In this document: one piece after another, positions 21,283-30,249 of the stretch
Numbering within the stretch: position 1 is the stretch's first letter
Layout: each line of letters begins with the position of its first letter
The notes under the pieces: generated by a model
The model's input: the letters and a program-made list of their open reading frames with translations, nothing else
Database searches by the model: none
Told to the model about the DNA's origin: nothing
Made by a program: the position numbers and the translations under genes
DNA from: Guillardia theta CCMP2712
Taxonomy: Eukaryota; Cryptophyceae; Pyrenomonadales; Geminigeraceae
Length of the DNA: 38,172 nt
Direction: 5' to 3'
NCBI RefSeq assembly: GCF_000315625.1
Contig: NW_005434624.1
Coordinates: 274,753-312,924 of the forward strand

Positions 21283-22055
21283 TCACGATGGTCCAACCGA
21301 CCCTTTGTCTTTCGTCCGATCTTTTGATGCCTGGTACAAGTTGCGTCCAAACTCCTTCACCAGGAACATGGTGGAGGCCACGTTTTGAACGTTGACGGAT
21401 CGCCTAAAGCTGCTCCCCGCTGAGACCTTATGCCCCGAGCTATCCTGCTTCTTCGAGCCCGTCCTCCTCCTCCCCCTCAGCGCGGTCAACGGTCGGACTC
21501 GACCGGGTGCGGCTGCATGGGGATCATTCCACAAGCTTTCTTCAAAGGAGTCGAAGTAACGCAACGACCCCAAGGCCTGCGAGCTATCTCAGTCGCTGCT
21601 GCTCGCTATAACCTCTTCACTTTTGATGGTTCATCCCTTTCCCTTTCCAATCTTGTCCTTTCATCACTTTCATGCTGTCGGATTCTCCCATGAAGTATTC
21701 ACTAGCTATCTCCCTCCGCCTCTCTCATCCCACCTGTTTGGCTGTAATTCTCCGATTGGGATCCAATTTCAGTAAACCCTCCAGCACTTCGTGACTACCG
21801 TACCATCGGCCCTGTGGTTCTCGTCACATGATCGGATCATGCGGCGCGAGTTGCAGTGTGCAAAGCTGAGATTTTCAAATCACCGAGTAGGCTTTCAATT
21901 CTTCCAGGGTGATTGGGTCATCTCCGGACGACTTCTCAATCGATTCCTTTGCGGTCTTCCTCCAAAAGAAGCCATGTTGTTTCAAGTTTGCGGAGCGTCA
22001 AGCAGTGTCACCTTCTGCTTCAATCCACGTCCGGGTACACCTTCCACGATGAGAA
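21283..22055 (-). pseudogene. Truncated 3' fragment of the CMGC-like kinase
   Basis: Reverse-complement copy of the kinase gene from about 15605 to its stop. It keeps the last exon (21573-21283, GSLRYFDSFEESLWND) and the LDPNRR region but lacks everything upstream of subdomain X. It has indels relative to the left arm, for example loss of the segment around GTATGGGAAGC and a GTGACA insertion near 22010. It lacks the ATP-binding lobe and catalytic loop, so it cannot encode a kinase. Confidence 0.8.
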
Positions 22056-22089
22056 AGCTGACCCACACGGTCTTGTCCGAGAGTTAGGC

Positions 22090-22330
22090 GTGCCACGGCG
22101 GCGCACTGCCGCTAGGCGGGCCCGGCTATTTGTGACCGCACTTGACTGAGCACCCTCCCGGTCGGCCCGATCGGTGACCCGGTCGCCGCGGGCCGCCGCC
22201 GCGGGCCGCCGCCGCCGTCCGACTCAGTGACTCGCCGCTGAGCCCGGCCCGGCCCGGCCCGGCGGGGCCCGAGCCTGGAGCCTCGGACCGGGAGGTCACT
22301 GATCCGACATCGGATGGCCCTGGTTTCAAC
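22090..22330. other. GC-rich island at the right-arm border
   Basis: Very GC-rich, with GCCGCCGCGGGCCGCCGCCG and repeated GGCCC words, GTGACCCGGTC and GTCACTGATCC. It lies directly beside the outer end of the inverted arm. Confidence 0.5.
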
Positions 22331-23438
22331 CGATTCAATTCAATGACGTGAGTGGGGAGGAGGGGTAAGCGTCTCTTCAACAATGCTGCCGGTAAGGAGA
22401 TGAAGAAGACAAGAGAATGAAGTGAAGACAAGGTGGCAGAGGAAAGACTTGTTTTCAAGTCTGTGAGATAGGAGATGAGATGTAGGCGATGACAAACGAT
22501 CGCAGAATCAGACACGATGATAAGACCTTAACACAACAGCGCTATCGAGTTGTTAGTTTGCTCATGAGTAAGGGTATCGATTGTGTAGCTCTCTTTGCTT
22601 GAACTGGCAGTGAACTTGAAGTGCTGGAAGCTCTTTGAATATTTGAGACACTGCTCCGCCATTCGAACTTCATGTTTGGAACGTGTTGCATTGCCAGCAG
22701 ACCACAACATTTTTAGTCATGGATAAGATCGAAACATTGATGCACCGTATGCCCCCCCCGTACCTTCTTGTTGGTTTCACCCACACCCAATCTTTCTTGT
22801 TGGATTGAGGGCGACACGAGTTGATGTCTTGACTCTTGATCTTCCGCTTAGGTTCGCATCTTGTTCGCTCGATCCACCCCAATGCTGGTATGTCTCGATG
22901 ACGAATGTACCCTTGTGTGATCGAGAGGCTAGGACGCATCTTGCGACTGCGTCGGGGAAGACACTCCCTGCTATGGTTCGTCTCCTGCTTTTCAAGCGTC
23001 GCGCTGAGTCTGACACAAACCAGCTGGATTCTACAGCGACAGTGATGGTGGAGCTGCTGCCAGCATCGTCAGCCCGAGCTACTGGCACATGGGGCCGGTG
23101 AGAGACTTGTTGGTCGCCTTGCTCTTACAGTGACTCCAACGTGACAGGTAGTCCCTTACGTCCCTGCTTACTTTGAGTAGAGTAGTCGCCTTGTTTCAGT
23201 CTCACTGTTTCGCCGGCCTTGACGAGCGGAGCATAAATAGAACAGCAGTAGAAGCAATATCAAGCATGCGCTCGCTACTTTCGCGAATCAAATAGTGTGT
23301 ATGAATAAATCGTCGAAGTGCAGACGAGCATCCCTTCCACGAGAGGAGCGTCCAATCTCACAGGACTCATTTAATCCATAGCAGCGGAGTTCATTGGCAG
23401 CCACTCGTTGTTTGACAACTTCATATTGGTGGAGAGGT
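22331..23438. other. Interval without a supported gene
   Basis: Open frames on both strands (the longest about 100 codons, near 22777-23101) show no recognised motif and no exon chain that I could follow. Confidence 0.4.
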
Positions 23439-23887
23439 TCAGGGGAGGATGCCAGCTCCAGGGCCAGAGAATCTGTGCGTTGATGTCAGAGCAGCCGGAA
23501 TCCTCATTCATCAGGCGCTCACTTGTTGACGGGCTCGTAGGCGTTGACAGTAGGCACTTGAATGCTGCCTGTGCACACAACATCGTAACTTGCAGCAATC
23601 TCAACCGAAGGGTAGAGCCTCACCTGGGTAATCGTAGACCGAGTAATCATATCCAAAGGCGTCCGGGTACCAGTATGAGTTGGTCCGTGCCCCTTCCGTC
23701 ATCCCGATGTTGTACGGAGAGTTTTCCGGGATGTTGTAACCAGCGAAGGTCCCGTTTAGGATGTAGCTGGATGGTACGATGGCGAACAACATTCTGCATG
23801 AAAGACCATCATGTCTATGTCAAGACAGCACGGTGCGAGGTTATCGAGCAAGCTCCCCATCTCCAACACTCACATCGCACGAGTCAT
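23439..23887 (-). CDS. Small multi-exon protein of unknown function
   Basis: Proposed exons 23887-23874, 23793-23624, 23568-23523 and 23472-23439 splice in phase to 88 codons: start MTRAI, then MLFAIVPSSYILNGTFAGYN, a Tyr/Asp-rich middle (DAFGYDYSVYDYPG) and end FSGPGAGILP. The first exon is only 14 nt but has an ATG and a GTGAGT donor. The C-terminus is uncertain: another acceptor would read WHPPLNLSTNMKL and end AAMD at 23371. The hydrophobic start could be a signal sequence. No family is recognised. Confidence 0.4.
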
Positions 23888-24624
23888 GCAAACAGGTGAA
23901 ATACCAAACATGCTTCATGCAAGGTGAATGGATGGAACGCATATTCTACTATGAAGCTGAGATAACAAAACATGCATTTTGTATCTTGAATGCCACAGCA
24001 CAGGCTGCACATCTCACACGATCATGGCCAAGCGATGCAGCACCGGCGTCGGTTCAACTCTCATGCGCATCTCTCTCAATTCCATGATGACTCATCCATC
24101 AGATACAAACTTCAGTCTGCATATCATGTCTTATCATCCCTTAGCTATACCCGTGCCTCCATCTTCGCTCATCCCCATACCTCCTCTCTGTGCTTGCCGA
24201 AGAGTCAGCACTGGCTTTATTGACTCAAAGTTAGTACGAGGACAATCAGGAGAGACGAGCTCGGAGGAGGCCCGCCTTGACCCCAGGCTCAGCGGCTGAC
24301 ACTGAACCAGCCGGGCCGGTCTGAGTCGCACTGGCCCCGGCTTGCCAAACTTGAAACGGCGAGAAGAGAAAAGACTCACGAGTCAGCGTCCGACGGAGTC
24401 TTCTCGCCGTTTGGCCTGTGCGACAGTGTCAGGGTCAAGCCTCCTCGACTCTCCTGATTGTCCTCGTACTGATTTTTAACTTAACTTTGAGTAAAGAGGG
24501 TCAAGCGCCTCCTCGATCGGACTCCACTATCGTAGATGATGGCAGTGTTGCCGCAGCCTGAGGCTGATTGTTCCCGGGGGTCGCCGGGGCCCCGGGCCCA
24601 GGGGTACTCACTGAGTCAGTACGG
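23888..24624. other. Intergenic interval ending in a GC/GTCAC-rich island
   Basis: No gene recognised. From about 24290 the sequence has GCCGGGCCGGTCTGAGTCGC, GGGGCCCCGGGCCC and CTCACTGAGTCAGTACGG words. This island directly precedes the first NADAR tandem unit. Confidence 0.4.
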
Positions 24625-26523
24625 TACGTCTCTCATGGTCTTTCTCAGTCCATGGCAACTTAGTTGCGGCCTGAGGCTGACACAGTTACGGTCGCTTGTC
24701 ACCCGGAGTCAAGGGCGGGCAGCGGCAGCGGCAAGTTCAGTTAGCAGTCACTGTCTACGGTATGTTCCCGGCTATCATTCCTTGGCAAGTTGTCTGGCAG
24801 GCTCGGACGTCAAGGTTTATCATACTATCATGAAACAAACATGCACGCGGCGGCAGATGGCTTCCAAGAGCCTAAGTTGTAATCAAATGAGTGACTCAGT
24901 GAATCAGAGATTTCGTGTCGACGATTGTTTCAGGAGGCCGTACTGTACAGTCACGCTTCATCACTCATTGTGGTATACGAACTTGAGTATGTCTTGATCC
25001 TATTCTAGACTCGAATGGGCGATATATCAACCGCGCATGATGCATTCTGCACGGAAACAGATCCTTCAGTCTGCCACGGTCGTCAATCAGATGTAGAGCC
25101 TCCGACATCAGTATCAGTTATCACTTGCCAATTTGAATCGCGGTCACGGTTGAGGATAATCTGGCAAGTGTTCGAGTGAGGCCTCGGCGACGTTGCAATG
25201 TCGAGAGGGTAGAGAAATGTCTCAAGTTGCAGAAAGGAAAAGGACTTCAAATCTGGTCACATATATAAACTGTATTGCCCGCGTCCGAGCCGATGTCACA
25301 CACGTACAGGACGAGACGGTTTCCTACCCCTTTACTCCGTCTCGCAGTACGCCGATCAGCACGAGATCAAGAGCGCGGTGTCCGATGTAACGAGCTCGGG
25401 CTACGCCAGGCTGCCAACGCCCTGGTGATATACCCTCCACCCTTCTTCACATGCCGTTTGCTTACCGTACGGCCCCGGCTCTATACGCGTCACACTTCCA
25501 CGCACAATGCCAGCTCAGCCTTGCGGGGGACTTGTTGTACACACAACCTTGCACAAAACCTTCAACTCAGAATGATCTTACTCTTCTCATTGATAGATAA
25601 GCGGCAAAAGGTTTCCCTTGTGACTCTATCTACTATGATTACACATACATAAATCAAATCAGCTCCGTGCTGCCATCCTGATCGTTGCGTCGATGGGAAG
25701 GCTGGCAAGTACACCAAAGCAGCGCCATCACGGTCTTCATTCATTCACGCGCCTCAAGCAACCTTGCGCTGATGTACCTGTCGAGGTTGGGTTGGAAAGC
25801 AACCATCAGCTCGCTCTGAGATAGCGCCGGCCCATCTAGAGCTTTGCTCTGGATCTCCTCCCTGATGCGCATCTGGATGAGGCCGTTCCACTTCTGCCAT
25901 TCGTGTGTGCTTGGCTTACCCCAGATCAGCTTGTCGCCAGTTGTAAGCAGCTCCTCCTGGAGACTTGGATTGTGCTGGTACTTCGCGCGGTTGATAAGAT
26001 ACATGACATGCATCCTCACATCAAGCCATTGCGGGTTCATCTGGCTAGTGAAGCATTGTCCTTCATCCCACATGCGGAGTCCGTAAGCTTCATCCGATTC
26101 GCCGTCTTTGGGCAGCATGTCTCTGATGTACAGCCTGCGATCAGTGATGTACTTGGCAGCTTGATAGCACTGCTCGACTGAGTGCCATTCCAGACCATCG
26201 TACATGAACTTGACGACCTGGAAGTTGTCGGTACACGCGGGGCCTTCGACTTGCGACTTGTCTTGTTCAACCAGGAAGCATTTCCCTCCCATCGTTCCCA
26301 CCTGGCTCGAGTTGAGTGAAACTTGGTACGGACACATTTCATGGAGGGTGTGGTACTCAAGACCCCTGGCCTTGTTTCTAGCTACAGTAGTAGGACCCAC
26401 CTTTCGCGGTGGGGTACTGAGCTTCTCAATTCGGCCCAGTTGTATTGTATCTGATAACTACACCGTCTATGTCTCCAAGTTGGTTGTAATGATGGAAGCC
26501 CGGGTATGAGGTTTGGTACACCG
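24625..26523. repeat. Tandem unit 1 of the NADAR array (about 1.9 kb)
   Basis: Begins near GTCTCTCATGGTCTTTCTCA and repeats at about 26524 and 28413. It has several small indels against unit 2 in its first 900 nt, including a few extra bases near 24710-24720 and 24885. The NADAR-coding half is essentially identical to unit 2. Confidence 0.93.
25741..26337 (-). CDS. NADAR-domain protein, copy 1
   Basis: The NADAR (YbiA-like) fold hydrolyses N-glycosidic bonds of ADP-ribose-type or riboflavin-pathway substrates. Some members remove ADP-ribose from guanine in nucleic acid (established family knowledge). Seen here: FMYDGLEWHSVEQCYQAAKY, which matches the family EHYFQAxKF region; MNPQWLDVRMHVMYLINRAK; and NPSLQEELLTTGDKLIWGKP, the conserved LLxTGDxxL segment. 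The C-terminal helix is HEWQKWNGLIQMRIREEI. The frame is open to 26400 but begins there with GTG. I use the first in-frame ATG, 26337 (198 aa); ATG at 26292 is also possible, and an out-of-frame ATG lies just upstream. No intron is needed. The protein is identical to copy 2, so it is a recent duplicate. Confidence 0.85.
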   Translation of the reverse strand: MCPYQVSLNSSQVGTMGGKCFLVEQDKSQVEGPACTDNFQVVKFMYDGLEWHSVEQCYQAAKYITDRRLYIRDMLPKDGESDEAYGLRMWDEGQCFTSQMNPQWLDVRMHVMYLINRAKYQHNPSLQEELLTTGDKLIWGKPSTHEWQKWNGLIQMRIREEIQSKALDGPALSQSELMVAFQPNLDRYISARLLEARE

Positions 26524-28412
26524 TGACAGTCTCTCATGGTCTTTCTCAGTCCATGGCAACTTAGTTGTGGCCTGAGGCTGACACAGTTGCGGTCGCTTGT
26601 CACCGGAGTCGAGGCAGCGGCAAGTTCAGTTAGCAGTCACTGTCTACGGTATGTCCCCGGCTATCATTCCTTGGCAAGTTGTCCCAGGCTCGGACGTCAA
26701 GGTTTATCATACTATCATGAAACAAACATGCACGCGGCGGCAGATGGCTTCCAAGAGCCTAAGTTGTAATCAAATGACTCGGAAATTGAATCAGAGATTT
26801 CGTGTCGACGATTGTTTCAGGAGGCCGTACTGTACAGTCACGCTTCATCACTCATTGTGGTATACGAACTTGAGTATGTCTTGATCCCATTCTAGACTCG
26901 AATGGGCGATATATCAACCGCGCATGATGCATTCTGCACGGAAACAGATCCTTCAGTCTGCCACGGTCGTCAATCAGATGTAGAGCCTCCGACATCAGTA
27001 TCAGTTATCACTTGCCAATTTGAATCGCGGTCACGGTTGAGGATAATCTGGCAAGTGTTCGAGTGAGGCCTCGGCGACGTTGCAATGTCGAGAGGGTAGA
27101 GAAATGTCTCAAGTTGCAGAAAGGAAAAGGACTTCAAATCTGGTCACATATATAAACTGTATTGCGAGCTCCCCGCGTCCGAGCCGATGTCACACACGTA
27201 CAGGACGAGACGGTTTCCTACCCCTTTACTCCGTCTCGCAGTACGCCGATCAGCACAAGATCAAGAGCGCGGTGTCCGATGTGAAGAGCTCGGGCTACGC
27301 CAGGCTGCCAACACCCTGGTGATATACCCTCCACCCTCCTTCACATGCCGTTTGCTTACGGCCCCGGCTCTATACGCGTCACACTTCCACGCACAATGCC
27401 AGCTCAGCCTTGCGGGGGACTTGTTGTACACACAACCTTGCACAAAACCTTCAACTCAGAATGATCTTACTCTTCTCATTGATAGATAAGCGGCAAAAGG
27501 TTTCCCTTGTGACTCTATCTACTATGATTACACATACATAAATCAAATCAGCTCCGTGCTGCCATCCTGATCGTTGCGTCGATGGGAAGGCTGGCAAGTA
27601 CACCAAAGCAGCGCCATCACGGTCTTCATTCATTCACGCGCCTCAAGCAACCTTGCGCTGATGTACCTGTCGAGGTTGGGTTGGAAAGCAACCATCAGCT
27701 CGCTCTGAGATAGCGCCGGCCCATCTAGAGCTTTGCTCTGGATCTCCTCCCTGATGCGCATCTGGATGAGGCCGTTCCACTTCTGCCATTCGTGTGTGCT
27801 TGGCTTACCCCAGATCAGCTTGTCGCCAGTTGTAAGCAGCTCCTCCTGGAGACTTGGATTGTGCTGGTACTTCGCGCGGTTGATAAGATACATGACATGC
27901 ATCCTCACATCAAGCCATTGCGGGTTCATCTGGCTAGTGAAGCATTGTCCTTCATCCCACATGCGGAGTCCGTAAGCTTCATCCGATTCGCCGTCTTTGG
28001 GCAGCATGTCTCTGATGTACAGCCTGCGATCAGTGATGTACTTGGCAGCTTGATAGCACTGCTCGACTGAGTGCCATTCCAGACCATCGTACATGAACTT
28101 GACGACCTGGAAGTTGTCGGTACACGCGGGGCCTTCGACTTGCGACTTGTCTTGTTCAACCAGGAAGCATTTCCCTCCCATCGTTCCCACCTGGCTCGAG
28201 TTGAGTGAAACTTGGTACGGACACATTTCATGGAGGGTGTGGTACTCAAGACCCCTGGCCTTGTTTCTAGCTACAGTAGTAGGACCCACCTTTCGCGGTG
28301 GGGTACTGAGCTTCTCAATTCGGCCCAGTTGTATTGTATCTGATAACTACACCGTCTATGTCTCCAAGTTGGTTGTAATGATGGAAGCCCGGGTATGAGG
28401 TTTGGTACACCG
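26524..28412. repeat. Tandem unit 2 of the NADAR array (about 1.9 kb)
   Basis: Direct repeat of 24625-26523. From about 27450 to 28412 it appears identical to unit 1. Confidence 0.93.
27630..28226 (-). CDS. NADAR-domain protein, copy 2
   Basis: Same protein, residue for residue, as 25741-26337, with the same upstream and downstream sequence. All NADAR landmarks are present (EQCYQAAKY, LLTTGDKLIWGKP). The same start uncertainty applies: GTG at 28289, ATG at 28226 or 28181. Because the copies share flanks, both probably have the same promoter on the right side of each unit. Confidence 0.85.
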   Translation of the reverse strand: MCPYQVSLNSSQVGTMGGKCFLVEQDKSQVEGPACTDNFQVVKFMYDGLEWHSVEQCYQAAKYITDRRLYIRDMLPKDGESDEAYGLRMWDEGQCFTSQMNPQWLDVRMHVMYLINRAKYQHNPSLQEELLTTGDKLIWGKPSTHEWQKWNGLIQMRIREEIQSKALDGPALSQSELMVAFQPNLDRYISARLLEARE

Positions 28413-29085
28413 TGACAGTCTCTCATGGTCTTTCTCAGTCCATGGCAACTTAGTTGTGGCCTGAGGCTGACACAGTTGCGGTCGCTTGTCACCGGAGTCG
28501 AGGCAGCGGCAAGTTCAGTTAGCAGTCACTGTCTACGGTATGTCCCCGGCTATCATTCCTTGGCAAGTTGTCCCAGGCTCGGACGTCAAGGTTTATCATA
28601 CTATCATGAAACAAACATGCACGCGGCGGCAGATGGCTTCCAAGAGCCTAAGTTGTAATCAAATGACTCGGAAATTGAATCAGAGATTTCGTGTCGACGA
28701 TTGTTTCAGGAGGCCGTACTGTACAGTCACGCTTCATCACTCATTGTGGTATACGAACTTGAGTATGTCTTGATCCCATTCTAGACTCGAATGGGCGATA
28801 TATCAACCGCGCATGATGCATTCTGCACGGAAACAGATCCTTCAGTCTGCCACGGTCGTCAATCAGATGTAGAGCCTCCGACATCAGTATCAGTTATCAC
28901 TTGCCAATTTGAATCGCGGTCACGGTTGAGGATAATCTGGCAAGTGTTCGAGTGAGGCCTCGGCGACGTTGCACACACGTACAGGACGAGACGGTTTCCT
29001 ATCCCTCTACAGGCTGCTAACACCCTGGTGCTATACCCTCCACCCTCCTTCACATGGTTTGCTTACGGCCCCGGTTCTATACGCG
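28413..29085. repeat. Truncated third unit of the NADAR array
   Basis: Matches the first part of unit 2, with an internal deletion of about 110 nt near 28976 (GACGTTGCA joined to CACACGTACAGG) and a break near TATACGCG at 29085. It lacks the NADAR gene. Confidence 0.9.
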
Positions 29086-29423
29086 AGTATTTGTAAGAAC
29101 GGCTTTCAACGGAACGTCTGGCAAGAGGTTGTGAAGGAGGAGGAAGAGGGGAGAACCAAGAGGAGGCACGCAACGACGACAGCCAGTGTGACGACATTGT
29201 TTGGTGGTCAGGGAGATTTCGGTCCTGGGATTTACTTCGTGTCACATGCGGTGGGACAATGCTTATGGGTGGCTTTACGTGGGTTGTGATATGACTGTCA
29301 GCCGATTGAAATGCTGCGATACTGCAACTCCTTCATGCTGCTCCTCTGCGAGGTAGCTCGACCCGCTTTACAGGATATCCTCCTTGCACCCTCACTTTAC
29401 CCCTTAGCCAGGTGGCAGTTGGA
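29086..29423 (+). pseudogene. PARP/ADP-ribosyltransferase-like catalytic fragment
   Basis: The plus strand reads SICKNGFQRNVWQ, then after a Glu/Arg-rich insert GGQGDFGPGIYFVSHAVGQC. If GTGG at 29269 to CAG at 29301 is removed, it continues in frame with PIEMLRYCNSFMLLLCEVA. In PARP domains the order is I-x-x-x-GF-x-R, then F-G-x-G-IYF, about 20 residues, then an LLCEVA strand; spacing and order fit here. The N-terminal half with the H-G-T/S strand is missing, because the sequence joins the repeat unit at 29085. The needed intron would be 33 nt. Probably a broken remnant. A further open frame at 29599-29793 (PLKNMDIEAIRRASLP) may or may not belong to it. Confidence 0.45.
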
Positions 29424-29525
29424 ATAATGATGGAGACTCCTGCGAGTGCAGGGGCGGAATAATGATGGAGACTCCTGCGAGTGCAGGGGCGGAATAATGA
29501 TGGAGACTCCTGCGAGTGCAGGGGC
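29421..29525. repeat. 35-bp minisatellite, 3 copies
   Basis: Three copies of a 35-bp unit beginning GGAATAATGATGGAGACTCC and ending GGGGC, at 29421, 29456 and 29491. The copies appear identical. The unit is not a multiple of three, so it is unlikely to be coding. Confidence 0.95.
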
Positions 29526-29837
29526 GCAAGACGCGTCTGCTCTCAAGGTGAGGGGACAAGAGGCCATGACGAGTCTATGCTGAGGGACTGACATCCTGAT
29601 GCCTCTCAAGAACATGGACATTGAGGCGATTCGACGGGCTTCGTTACCGTCAGGCGACTCTCAGGTCACGGTATCAACAAGTGCCAAGTGTACCCTCACG
29701 TCACTGGCTCTATGCTGTCTCTTGGCCTACAGGATGGTGAGAGGAGTTAGACGTCTAGTGAGCTCGGAGCTCAGGAATGAGAAACTTCAATGAAGACCCT
29801 CGCATGATCATCGAAACAATAAAAACAATATGACGAC

Positions 29838-30208
29838 TCAGAGCTCTCGGAGAACAAGGATCGCCTTCCTTAGTGCTCCCTCCAGTCTGTCCACCTCTGC
29901 TACCCAGTGAGATCGACTCGCTCCCATCCCCGCTAGCTCGCACCTTGACGTCGACGGACAATCTCCAGCGACTCCTTGGTCAAGTCAGCCACCACCTCGT
30001 CGTTGTCGAGATCGATCGCCTTGTGTTGTCACGTCAGCTGGGCGCAAGACAAGAGCAGGAGACGTGCGGTTGACCTGCATGAGATGAGGGTACAGGTTCG
30101 TCTCGAACGACTGGACAAGCTTGAGCATGAGCGCCTTGGGAATCGAGTCCGTCGTCGAACGTTTGACCAGCCTGGATGGGCAAGTTAAGAGGATAGGGAG
30201 GAGGAGGA

Positions 30209-30249
<41 letters not shown>

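Larger units (their letters stand above)
19270..22055. repeat. Right arm of the inverted duplication
   Basis: Reverse-complement match of 15605-18390, interrupted by a 100-N gap. It carries RWP-RK-like copies B and A on the plus strand and a truncated kinase 3' fragment on the minus strand. It ends near 22055, just before the GC-rich island 22090-22330. Confidence 0.93.

Noticed and set aside
15605-22055. Terminal inverted repeats of a DNA transposon
   Set aside because: The arms contain ordinary host-type genes cut from the kinase locus, and no transposase or target-site duplication is visible.
26338-26400. GTG start giving a 219-aa NADAR protein
   Set aside because: GTG starts are not expected in nuclear genes; in-frame ATGs exist before the conserved domain.
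29421-29525. CRISPR-like direct repeats
   Set aside because: The 35-bp units are directly adjacent with no spacers, in a eukaryotic context.
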